14,282 nt of DNA. Source: an uncultured Collinsella sp. Its GTDB lineage: Bacteria > Actinomycetota > Coriobacteriia > Coriobacteriales > Coriobacteriaceae. Shown in pieces: positions 1 to 5,871 of this stretch. The notes under the pieces were generated by a model that had not been told where the DNA came from, ran no database searches, and saw nothing but the letters and a program-made list of their open reading frames with translations. Location of the stretch: the NCBI GenBank assembly GCA_900555355.1, contig USKV01000013.1, positions 1 through 14,282 of the forward strand. Reading direction: 5' to 3'. Both the position numbers and the translations under genes were made by a program. Each line of letters begins with the position of its first letter. Position 1 is the stretch's first letter.

Positions 1-1
1 A

Positions 2-763
2 GCCGCGTTTTTCGATATCGACGGCACGCTGCTGAGCTTTAAGACGCACCGGATTCCGGCATCGGCGCAGCAGGTGCTCGACAGCTTTCACGAGCAGGGG
101 ATTGCATGCGTGATTGCTACGGGTCGTCCGACCTACCAGATGCCCGATTGGCTGTTCAACTTGGGTTGGGATGCGTACATTACGCTTTCGGGCCAGCACT
201 GCTTTGATGCCGAGGGGGTTTACCGTAGCTGTCCGATTGATCCGGACGACGTTGCGGTGATTGTGGACCAGGTGGCGCAGGGGCGCTACGACTCGCTGTG
301 CATGCAGGGCGAGAACTCGTTTGTGAACCGCCTGTCCGAGCGCGTGGTGACGGCCGGTAGCAACGCGGGAATCGTCTACCACGAGGAGCCGTTTGACCAT
401 GCCTTCGATGCGCCGGTTTACCAGTTCTGCGCCTTTGTGGATCCGGCCGACGAGCATATCGTGACCGATGCGGTGTCGCATTCGCTCACTACGCGCTGGT
501 GCGACCTGTTCTGCGATATTATTCCTGCCAACGGCGGCAAGGACCTGGGCGTGGCGGCGACGCTGGAGCGCCTGGGCATCGACGCGAGCGAAGCGATTGC
601 CTTTGGCGATGGAGAGAACGACCTGTCGATGTTCTCGGCCGTGGGCACAAGTGTGGCAATGGGCAACGCGCAGGATACCGTGAAGGCCGCGGCGACCTAC
701 GTGACGACCGCCGTGGACGACGACGGAATTTACAACGCCGCCAAGCACTTTGACCTGCTATAG
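2..763 (+). CDS. Cof-type HAD-superfamily phosphatase (5' end cut by window)
   Basis: This is a HAD hydrolase of the Cof/YbjI type, cytosolic enzymes that usually dephosphorylate sugar phosphates or similar small metabolites; the substrate cannot be told from sequence. The reading frame is open from base 2, and the first visible residues are AAFFDIDGTL, so the nucleophile motif DxDGT (bases 14-28) is present and probably only a few N-terminal residues are missing. Motif II is the T of IATGRP, the conserved Lys is in GGKDLGVAATL, and motif III is GDGENDLSMF near the C-terminus, which is characteristic of Cof proteins. The roughly 110 residues between motifs II and III fit a C2-type cap. About 253 residues are visible against a usual 260-290. 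The GTG at 74 is internal because the nucleophile motif lies upstream of it. The stop is TAG at 761-763. The class is secure; the function is not. Confidence 0.9.
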   Translation, partial: AAFFDIDGTLLSFKTHRIPASAQQVLDSFHEQGIACVIATGRPTYQMPDWLFNLGWDAYITLSGQHCFDAEGVYRSCPIDPDDVAVIVDQVAQGRYDSLCMQGENSFVNRLSERVVTAGSNAGIVYHEEPFDHAFDAPVYQFCAFVDPADEHIVTDAVSHSLTTRWCDLFCDIIPANGGKDLGVAATLERLGIDASEAIAFGDGENDLSMFSAVGTSVAMGNAQDTVKAAATYVTTAVDDDGIYNAAKHFDLL

Positions 764-780
764 CTGCGGCTTGGCACTTA

Positions 781-819
781 GGGACGTTCCTTTTCTGCCG
801 GCAGTTGGGGACATTCCTT
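781..819. repeat. Short intergenic repeat: two direct 12-mers flanking a palindrome
   Basis: Two near-identical 12-mers, GGGACGTTCCTT (781-792) and GGGACATTCCTT (808-819), flank the perfect palindrome CTGCCGGCAG (795-804). It begins 17 nt after the HAD stop codon. The palindrome is followed by TTGGGG rather than a T-run, so it is not a typical intrinsic terminator. It resembles a short dispersed intergenic repeat, but copy number cannot be judged from one window. Confidence 0.45.
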
Positions 820-921
820 GTACGTTGCGTGCCGTGTCGCTCTGCTTGCCCCGCACATTTTGTGAAACACGGTTAACTTTTTAAACAACGTAGTAAGACA
901 TGGGCAACTTTTGCGGTAAAG

Positions 922-953
922 TAAGCCAAGGAAAGTATCCAAAGGCTAACTAA
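922..953 (+). promoter_or_regulatory. Weak candidate metalloregulator operator upstream of the DtxR-type gene
   Basis: TAAGCC (922-927) and GGCTAA (944-949) form an imperfect inverted pair, and the right half continues as GGCTAACTAA, which resembles one half of the DtxR/IdeR box. It lies 22-53 nt before the regulator's ATG, where an autoregulatory site would be expected. The 16-nt gap is larger than in the classical 19-bp box and only one half is a fair match, so this is a weak call. Confidence 0.2.
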
Positions 954-975
954 CAATCATCGCGAAAGGCGGCCC

Positions 976-1365
976 ATGGCCCTACGTGAATCCGGAGAAG
1001 ACTATCTCGAATCAATCTACGTTCTGTCGGAACGTCAGGTCATCGTGCGCTCGATCGACGTTGCGGAGTACCTCGGCGTAACCAAGGCGAGCGTTTCCAA
1101 GGCCATGGCGACGCTGGAAAGCAACGGCTATGTCGAAATGGGCAAACGAGATGTTCATCTGACAGAGCGCGGTCTGGAGGTCGCGCGCCAAATGTGGGAG
1201 CGCCACTGCTTTTTCGTGGGGCTGCTGGAGGATGCGGGTGTTTCGGCTGAGGTCGCGTCGCAAGAGGGCTGCCACATGGAGCACTGCCTAAGCGAGGAAA
1301 GCTTCGAGAAGCTGAGGGCGATGCTGGGACGGGACGGTGCTTCGGCGCCAATAATGACCGACTAG
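976..1365 (+). CDS. DtxR/MntR-family metal-dependent transcriptional regulator
   Basis: This is a 129-residue metal-sensing repressor: an N-terminal winged helix (about 5-70) followed by the metal-binding dimerisation region (about 71-120), with no C-terminal SH3-like domain, so it has MntR-like length. MntR/DtxR ligand positions are visible as D9 and E12 (GEDYLESI), H77 (WERHCFF), and C99, E102, H103 (CHMEH). Asp at the first position is MntR-like, whereas Cys at 99 is the DtxR/IdeR state, so Mn versus Fe preference is open. The start is ATG 976, preceded by AAAGG at 965-969. The usual role is to repress Mn or Fe uptake genes when metal is sufficient; no such transporter is in this window. 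The last dozen residues (DGASAPIMTD) lie next to the IS110 insertion, so a tail altered by the insertion is possible but unproven. Confidence 0.88.
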   Translation: MALRESGEDYLESIYVLSERQVIVRSIDVAEYLGVTKASVSKAMATLESNGYVEMGKRDVHLTERGLEVARQMWERHCFFVGLLEDAGVSAEVASQEGCHMEHCLSEESFEKLRAMLGRDGASAPIMTD

Positions 1366-1385
1366 CACTCCCGCAGCGGCGCGCC

Positions 1386-1408
1386 TTCCGCGCCGGAACG
1401 GCGCGGGA
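1386..1408 (+). other. GC-rich hairpin 20 nt after the regulator stop
   Basis: CCGCGCC (1388-1394) pairs perfectly with GGCGCGG (1400-1406) around the loop GGAAC. A G-T and a T-A pair extend the stem to 9 bp (1386-1408). No T-run follows, so it is not a standard intrinsic terminator. It could be a Rho-assisted 3' end of the regulator mRNA, a structured insertion site, or the first stem of the IS110 left end; the sequence does not decide. Confidence 0.4.
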
Positions 1409-1821
1409 CAGCGACCGAGATGAGTGGTCCCACCAACTAAGTCCAACTCAGACAAGGAACCCCACCAGCAAGCGATGCCCAAGAACCGCCAACAACGTCA
1501 CCGCAGGCCGGGGCCGGGCTTGGTTTTGAAAACATTCCGCACTGATATCTTCTGTATTGAAGACGCCGATCGCGCACCCGTATACCATTGGCGTCGACAC
1601 CATAAGATGCGGACCGCGCGGTGACCCCACATTCCGCTGGCGCCCACAGGGCTGCCCTCGTTTCCTGACATGTCCCGCGCGGCCCGCGGCGAGCCGAGAC
1701 CGCCGCATGACCTAATAGGAGCATGGAGCGATACCGCGGACCCGAACAACCGCATTCTATCGCGCCCCGTCAGTGTGCCGTCTGCCCGGTCCAGGCGAGC
1801 ACGGAAAGAACGGAGCGAGAC
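1409..1821 (+). other. Long non-coding left region of the IS110 element; candidate bridge-RNA locus
   Basis: No credible gene lies in these 413 nt. IS110-subgroup elements carry a non-coding left end that is transcribed into a bridge RNA, whose two internal loops specify target and donor DNA (established for IS621), and this region has the right position and ample length. Visible structure includes TCTTC/GAAGA around a 6-nt loop (1548-1563), GACGCC/GGCGTC enclosing 22 nt (1562-1567 with 1590-1595), and the palindrome ACCGCGCGGT (1613-1622). Because the element's ends are unknown, loop sequences could not be matched to target or donor flanks, so assignment as a guide RNA rests on family and position only. 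Part of the left portion may be host DNA. Confidence 0.35.
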
Positions 1822-2930
1822 ATGAGAACCGAATCGACACCCGGCGCCCGCGGGCCGGTCTTCTGCGGGGTCGACACCCACGCCGACTCGCACTGGCTGT
1901 ACGTCCTGGACTGGAGGGGCCGCAAGGTCCTGTCCCGCCAGTTCCCCGCCGACGCGGCGGGCTACGAGGCGCTCGCCGGGGCGATCGCGGCGGCCGGGGA
2001 GCCGGCCTGCGTCGCGATGGAGGGGACGTCGTCCTACGGGGCGGGCCTCACCAGGCACCTCGCGTCGCTGGGGATGCCCGTGCGCGAGGCGCTCTCCCCG
2101 GCGAGGACGCAGAGGAGGCGCCCGGGGCAGGGAAAGTGCGACGAGGCGGACGCGGAGAGGGCCGCCCGCGCGGCGATGTCCGGCTCGAAGCTCGGGACCC
2201 CCAAGAGCCAGGACGGGTGGGTCGACGGGGTGCGCTGCATGCTCGCGGCGCGCTCCGGGGCGGTGAAGGCGCGGCGCTCGACATGGAGCGCGCGATCGAG
2301 GCGTCCCTGGAGGAGAACTGCCCCGCGCTGCTGGCGATGTACGGGTGCGGGCCCGTGAGCGCGGCCAAGCTCGCGGTCGCGGCCGGGGACAACCCGGGCA
2401 GGCTGCGCTCCGAGGCGTCGTTCGCGGCGATATGCGGGGCCTGCCCCATCCCCGCCTCGAGCGGCAAGACCGTGAGGCACAGGCTCAACAGGGGCGGCGA
2501 CCGGCAGGCGAACAGCGCGCTGCACGAGATCGCGAGGCAGAGGGTCATGCGCGACCCCGAGACCGCCGAGTACGCCGAGAGGGCGAGGGGGCGGGGAAAG
2601 AGCGACAGGGAGGTCATGAGGTGCCTCAAGCGCTACGTGGCCAGGGAGGCGTACCGGGCGCTGATGCACCCGCACGAGATCAGGAGGCCGGCGGACGCGT
2701 CGGAGCTCGTGGCGGCCAGGCGCGCGGCGAGGGTCAGCCAGGTGAGGGCGGCGTCCATACTGGGCACCAGCGAGAAGTACATCTCGATGCTGGAGAGGGG
2801 CCAAAGGGAGCTCAAGCCCATAAGGAGGGCCTACGAGGCATGGGTCGAGGCCGGACTTCCGCTCGATTGGGACAGGCAAGCCTTCGAGGCCGAGCGCAAA
2901 ATGAATTCTAAAAAACACCTTGCCAAATAG
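1822..2930 (+). pseudogene. IS110-family transposase with C-terminal Cro/C1-type HTH, broken by a frameshift
   Basis: The reading frame starts at ATG 1822 (GGAG at 1812-1815) and shows the DEDD nuclease motifs: Asp in CGVDTHADSH, Glu in VAMEGTSSYG, and paired Asp in KCDEADAERAAR. Near 2272-2274 the frame is lost. Homologous sequence resumes one frame over at ALDMERAIEASLEEN and runs to TAG 2928-2930, which fits a 1-nt deletion. The second part carries the IS110 C-terminal domain (GCGPVSAAKL, then ICGACPIPASSGK with the presumed catalytic Ser, and NRGGDRQANSALHEIA). After it, about residues 290-345 read as a helix-turn-helix (ELVAARRAARVSQ, AASILGTSEKYISMLERGQR), which is not part of the usual IS110 architecture. 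The restored length is about 369 residues. No slippery heptamer is visible at the break, so programmed frameshifting is unlikely. The upstream ATG at 1723 is less plausible. The gene is probably inactive unless the shift is a sequencing error. Confidence 0.85.
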
Positions 2931-3013
2931 GAGCGTCAGCCGCGAAGCGGCGAGGACGTTTGAGAGGCAAAGTGCGTAGGCCTTACCGGGTCTCCGGTGG
3001 GAGTTGAGTCCCT
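2931..3013 (+). other. Right non-coding end of the IS110 element and junction with host DNA
   Basis: These 83 nt separate the transposase stop from the stop of the convergent glycyl-radical gene. Two small perfect hairpins are visible: GCCGC-GAA-GCGGC (2939-2951) and ACCGG-GTCT-CCGGT (2985-2998). Either the element end or the host terminator of the pfl genes must lie here. No T-run terminator for the leftward genes is seen, suggesting that the insertion displaced it or that termination uses another mechanism. Confidence 0.4.
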
Positions 3014-3265
3014 TTAGAACTTGTCGTGGAAGGTACGCGCAATGACCTCGTCCTGCTGCTCCTTGGTGAGCGTGTGGAAGTTCACGGCGTAGCCGGAAAC
3101 GCGGATGGTCAGCTGCGGATACTTCTCGGGGTGAGCCTGAGCGTCGAGCAGCGTCTCACGGTTGAAGACGTTGATGTTCAGGTGGTGACCACCCTTCTCG
3201 GCGTAAGCGTCGAGCATGTGGACCAGGTTATCGGCCTGAGTCTCGGAAACTTCAGAAACCTTCAT
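3014..3265 (-). CDS. grcA: Separately encoded glycyl-radical domain of pyruvate formate-lyase (GrcA-like)
   Basis: This 83-residue protein corresponds to the C-terminal glycyl-radical domain of pyruvate formate-lyase. The segment [16 protein letters not shown], then [17 protein letters not shown], matches the family end to end, and Gly58 in RVSGYAV is the residue that an activating enzyme converts to the catalytic radical. The protein ends RTFHDKF, like full-length PFL (RTFTQSM in E. coli). The start is ATG 3263-3265 with AGGAG at 3273-3277; a longer frame from 3310 lacks a ribosome binding site. It lies 85 nt downstream of pflB, whose product lacks exactly this domain, so it is inferred to be the obligate radical subunit of a two-piece enzyme rather than only a YfiD-style spare part. 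Free GrcA of enterobacteria is longer (about 127 residues) and supplements an intact PflB. No activating-enzyme gene is in this window. Confidence 0.93.
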   Translation of the reverse strand: MKVSEVSETQADNLVHMLDAYAEKGGHHLNINVFNRETLLDAQAHPEKYPQLTIRVSGYAVNFHTLTKEQQDEVIARTFHDKF

Positions 3266-3288
3266 AATGTGTCTCCTTCGATCGATAG

Positions 3289-3308
3289 GCGCCGGCCGAA
3301 ACCGGCGC
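3289..3308 (-). other. GC-rich hairpin just upstream of the glycyl-radical gene's ribosome binding site
   Basis: GCGCCGG (3289-3295) and CCGGCGC (3302-3308) form a perfect 7-bp stem with a 6-nt loop. In the leftward transcript it lies 11 nt before the AGGAG of the glycyl-radical gene. No U-run follows, so it is more likely an mRNA-stabilising or ribosome-access element than a terminator. Confidence 0.5.
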
Positions 3309-3324
3309 ACTAATCAGTAATCGT

Positions 3325-3349
3325 TATTGTTAGTATAGCACTAACAATA
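3325..3349 (-). other. A/T-rich 10-bp hairpin directly after the pflB stop codon
   Basis: TATTGTTAGT (3325-3334) and ACTAACAATA (3340-3349) form a perfect 10-bp inverted repeat around ATAGC. It begins 1 nt after the pflB stop codon (3351-3353). No U-run follows in the leftward direction. It may protect or define the 3' end of a processed pflB message, or partly separate the expression of pflB and the radical subunit. Confidence 0.55.
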
Positions 3350-3350
3350 G

Positions 3351-5402
3351 TTACTCGCCCAGCTGATCAAGGTCGATATCGCCAAAGAACACCTGATCCT
3401 CCTTGCCGAGCGCACTCGGGATGATGGAGAAGGTGTTGGAGATGCCGTCCTGAGCATCGCGGAACGGGAGCTTGGAAACCGAAGACAGCGAAGCGATGGC
3501 GCCGTGGCTATCGCGCTTGTGCATGGGGTTAGCACCCGGGGCGAACGGCTGGCCAGCCTTGCGGCCGTCGGGCGTGGAGCCGGTCTTCTTACCGTACACG
3601 ACGTTGGAAGTAATGGTCAGAACCGAGGTCGTGGGCACGGAGTTGCGGTAGGTGTCGTTCATGCGGATGTACTCCATGAACTGGTGCACAACGTCGTGAG
3701 CGATCTGGTCGACGCGGTCGTCGTCGTTACCGTACTTGGGGAACTCGCCCTCGGTCTCGAAGTCGACGATGATGCCGTTCTCGTCACGGACGGGGTGGAC
3801 CTTGGCGTACTTGATGGCGGACAGGGAGTCAGCCACGACGGAAAGGCCAGCGATGCCCGTAGCGAACCAGCGGTGCACGTGCTTGTCGTGCAGAGCCATC
3901 TGAATGCGCTCGTAGCAGTACTTATCGTGCATGTAGTGGATGATGTTCAGCGAGTTGACGTACACGCCAGCGAGCCACTTCATCATGTCGTTGTACTTGG
4001 CCACAACGTCGTCGTAATCGAGCGTATCGCCCTCGACGGCGCGATACTTGGGGCCGACCTGCTTCTTGGAGACCTCGTCAACACCGCCGTTGAGTGCGTA
4101 CAGCAGGCACTTGGCCAGGTTGGCGCGGGCGCCGAAGAACTGCATCTCCTTGCCGATGCGCATGGAGGACACGCAGCAGGCGATGCCGTAGTCGTCGCCG
4201 TGGTAAACGCGCATGAGGTCGTCGTTCTCGTACTGGATCGAGGAGCTGGCGACAGAAGTCTTGGCGCAGAACTTCTTGAAGTTCTCGGGCAGACGGGTCG
4301 ACCACAGAACGGTCATGTTGGGCTCGGGGCTGGTGCCCATGTTCTCGAGCGTGTGCAGGTAGCGGTAGCTCATCTTGGTAACGAGCGTACGGCCGTCGAC
4401 ACCCATGCCGCCGATGGACTCGGTGACCCACTGCGGATCGCCGGTGAACAGGGCCTGGTACTCGGGGGTACGGGCAAACTTGACCATGCGGAGCTTCATG
4501 ATGAAGTGATCCACGAACTCCTGGATCTGCTCCTCGGTGAAGGTGCCGTTGGCAAGGTCGCGCTCAGCGTAGATGTCGATGAACGTAGAGGTACGGCCGA
4601 TGGACATAGCAGCGCCGTTCTGCTCCTTGACGGCAGCAAGGTAGGCGAAGTACATCCACTGGATGGCCTCCTGCGTGTTGGTAGCAGGGTTGGAAATGTC
4701 GAAACCATAGGTCTCGGCCATCATCTTGAGCTCGCCGAGGGCGCGGATCTGCTCCTGCAGCTCCTCACGATCGCGGATGTTGTCGGCGGTCATGACCGTC
4801 GGGGTGGAAGCCTTCTGGGCCTCCTTGTCCTTGATCAGGTAGTCGACACCGTACAGGGCGACACGACGGTAGTCGCCGATGATGCGGCCGCGGCCATAGC
4901 CATCGGGCAGACCGGTGATGATGTGAGCCGAGCGGCAAGCACGCATCTCGGGGGTGTAGACATCGAAGACGCCAGCGTTGTGGGTCTTGCGCTCGAAGGT
5001 GTAGCGCTCAACAACGTTCTCGTCGACCTTGTAGCCGTGCTGGCTGGCAGCCTGGCAAGCGATGCGGATACCACCGTTGACGTGCAGCGCGCGCTTGAGC
5101 GGCTTGTCGGTCTGGAGGCCAACAATGGTCTCCTTGTCGCGATGGGCATTATCGATGTAGCCAGCGGGGTGGCTCACGATACCCGTGACGGTCTTGGTGT
5201 CCATATCGAGGACACCACCCTGCTCGCGCTCCTTAAGCAGCAGGTCGAGAACCTCGCCCCACAGCTCCTTGGTACGCTCGGTCGGACCTACGAGGAACGA
5301 CTCATCGCCCTCGTAGGGGGTGTAGTTCTTCTGGATGAAGTCTCGGACGTCAACCTCTCCCGTCCAGATACCTTCCTTGAAGCCTTCCCATGCCTCCTGC
5401 AT
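3351..5402 (-). CDS. pflB: Pyruvate formate-lyase catalytic subunit lacking the glycyl-radical domain
   Basis: This is formate C-acetyltransferase, which converts pyruvate and CoA to acetyl-CoA and formate in anaerobic fermentation. The 683 residues align along the E. coli enzyme from AWEGF through [29 protein letters not shown]-like [17 protein letters not shown], and [18 protein letters not shown], to [18 protein letters not shown]. The catalytic Cys pair is C409-C410 in GIACCVSSM. After ALGKED the protein departs into a short acidic tail ([14 protein letters not shown]) and stops, so the final 75-80 residues of a normal 760-residue PFL, including the radical Gly, are absent. They are encoded by the next gene downstream. 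The start is ATG 5402: an in-frame TAG lies 18 nt upstream and GGAG sits 12 nt before it. Both active-site Cys and the barrel are intact, which argues against a decayed gene. It probably forms a two-gene operon with the radical subunit. Confidence 0.95.
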   Translation of the reverse strand: MQEAWEGFKEGIWTGEVDVRDFIQKNYTPYEGDESFLVGPTERTKELWGEVLDLLLKEREQGGVLDMDTKTVTGIVSHPAGYIDNAHRDKETIVGLQTDKPLKRALHVNGGIRIACQAASQHGYKVDENVVERYTFERKTHNAGVFDVYTPEMRACRSAHIITGLPDGYGRGRIIGDYRRVALYGVDYLIKDKEAQKASTPTVMTADNIRDREELQEQIRALGELKMMAETYGFDISNPATNTQEAIQWMYFAYLAAVKEQNGAAMSIGRTSTFIDIYAERDLANGTFTEEQIQEFVDHFIMKLRMVKFARTPEYQALFTGDPQWVTESIGGMGVDGRTLVTKMSYRYLHTLENMGTSPEPNMTVLWSTRLPENFKKFCAKTSVASSSIQYENDDLMRVYHGDDYGIACCVSSMRIGKEMQFFGARANLAKCLLYALNGGVDEVSKKQVGPKYRAVEGDTLDYDDVVAKYNDMMKWLAGVYVNSLNIIHYMHDKYCYERIQMALHDKHVHRWFATGIAGLSVVADSLSAIKYAKVHPVRDENGIIVDFETEGEFPKYGNDDDRVDQIAHDVVHQFMEYIRMNDTYRNSVPTTSVLTITSNVVYGKKTGSTPDGRKAGQPFAPGANPMHKRDSHGAIASLSSVSKLPFRDAQDGISNTFSIIPSALGKEDQVFFGDIDLDQLGE

Positions 5403-5631
5403 TGTGTAACCACGCTCCTAGTTACGTGTAATGCGGCGCTCTCTCACACCGCTGCTTATTGAATTCTTGAATGTTCGGCTTGCACTACCGGCTTCTTCCG
5501 TTCTTCACCACACGTTGGTGCAGGAAAAACGTTTGTCCACCTTGGAACTACAACCCAAAACCCAAGATTTCACCCGTTTGAGAAGGATAACATAGCGACC
5601 CTCTCCATCTGGGCTGTTATATGTTTCTTTT

Positions 5632-5659
5632 TTTATATCATAAGGGCGTTTTTTACAAA
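5632..5659 (-). promoter_or_regulatory. pflB: Candidate pflB promoter
   Basis: On the - strand, TTTGTA (5654-5659) and TATAAA (5632-5637) are separated by 16 nt and lie in the most A/T-rich part of the intergenic region. The -10 match to TATAAT is good and the -35 is weak, consistent with an activated or anaerobically controlled promoter. Transcription would start near 5624, giving a leader of about 220 nt. Confidence 0.4.
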
Positions 5660-5677
5660 CCCGCAGGAAATGAGAGC

Positions 5678-5738
5678 GTGAACAACTACCGTTCACCGAT
5701 TTGTTTGGTATTTTTGCTTGCCTTTGTACGACGTTCAC
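5678..5738. promoter_or_regulatory. Clustered GTGAAC/GTTCAC half-sites upstream of the pflB promoter
   Basis: GTGAAC (5678-5683) faces GTTCAC (5691-5696) across 7 nt, and another GTTCAC occurs at 5733-5738, 42 nt (about four helical turns) from the second. They lie upstream of the proposed -35, an activator-like position. The half-site resembles that of the redox repressor Rex (GTGAA, 4 nt, TTCAC), but the gap here is 5 nt too long, so no regulator is named. Confidence 0.3.
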
Positions 5739-5796
5739 TCTAGCTGTTATGCCAGCTTTAGCAGGGTAAAGTGTCCCAGAGACCCTACAGAAACTG

Positions 5797-5832
5797 CAGG
5801 GCGGCCACGGAATTTTCCCCGGGGCCGCCCTG
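5797..5832 (-). terminator. Probable terminator of the kdgT transcript
   Basis: CAGGGCGGCC (5797-5806) and GGCCGCCCTG (5823-5832) form a perfect 10-bp GC-rich stem 40 nt beyond the kdgT stop. Reading leftward, the stem is followed by CAGTTTCTGT, only moderately U-rich, so termination may be partial. The 16-nt loop contains CCCCGG. Confidence 0.55.
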
Positions 5833-5871
5833 TGGCGTGGCTAGTTATTTAGCTTTGATTGCCGCTTGGCA

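Larger units (their letters stand above)
1366..3013 (+). mobile_element. IS110-family insertion sequence (outer limits not resolved)
   Basis: The coordinates are the maximum possible span, between the stop of the metalloregulator and the stop of the convergent glycyl-radical gene. The element contains a transposase gene with the DEDD (RuvC-like) N-terminal domain and the Ser-containing C-terminal domain that define IS110. It has no obvious terminal inverted repeats or target duplication, as is normal for IS110. Composition differs sharply from the neighbourhood: long runs of G+C and very frequent AGG arginine codons, against mainly CGC/CGT in host genes. It sits between two convergent genes, a neutral place likely to have held a transcription end. 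Expected size is about 1.5-1.65 kb. The exact ends need comparison with an empty site or another copy. Confidence 0.8.
5403..5871 (-). promoter_or_regulatory. pflB upstream region (469 nt, no gene)
   Basis: This stretch is clearly more A/T-rich than the surrounding genes. It holds the likely end of the kdgT transcript on the right and the pflB promoter and a leader of about 220 nt on the left. A 77-codon leftward frame (5505-5738) has no recognisable features and is probably chance. Near the gene, CACCA/TGGTG (5506-5510 with 5516-5520) gives a small inverted repeat. The long leader suggests post-transcriptional or oxygen/redox control of pflB, but no known riboswitch was recognised. Confidence 0.5.

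Noticed and set aside
1498..2058. Leftward and rightward frames in the IS110 left end, including a + strand start at 1723
   Set aside because: The residues before 1822 show no homology to IS110 N-termini, and ATG 1822 has a better-placed ribosome binding site directly before the conserved domain.
2260..2290. Programmed -1 frameshifting to make the IS110 transposase
   Set aside because: No slippery heptamer or downstream pseudoknot was seen, and IS110 transposases are normally a single frame. Simple deletion is more economical.
2034..2918. A 294-codon leftward frame inside the transposase
   Set aside because: Very high GC keeps all frames open here. The + strand carries the IS110 motifs.
3014..5402. 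PflB truncated by a nonsense or frameshift mutation (pseudogene)
   Set aside because: The gap has hairpins and a proper ribosome binding site, the second gene has a clean ATG, both parts keep their catalytic residues, and the ends carry extra non-homologous residues, which a simple mutation would not create.
3504..5462. A 652-codon open frame on the + strand, antisense to pflB
   Set aside because: It is the mirror of a highly biased GC-rich gene. Its protein is low-complexity Val/Leu/Asp/Gly-rich with no domain, while the opposite strand aligns to PFL throughout.
5678..5696. A Rex redox-repressor site upstream of pflB
   Set aside because: Half-sites match GTGAA/TTCAC, but the gap is 9 nt instead of 4, placing the halves on different helix faces.
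5505..5738. A 77-codon leftward frame in the pflB upstream region
   Set aside because: It has no ribosome binding site of note and no recognisable motif, lies across the A/T-rich promoter region, and is likely chance.
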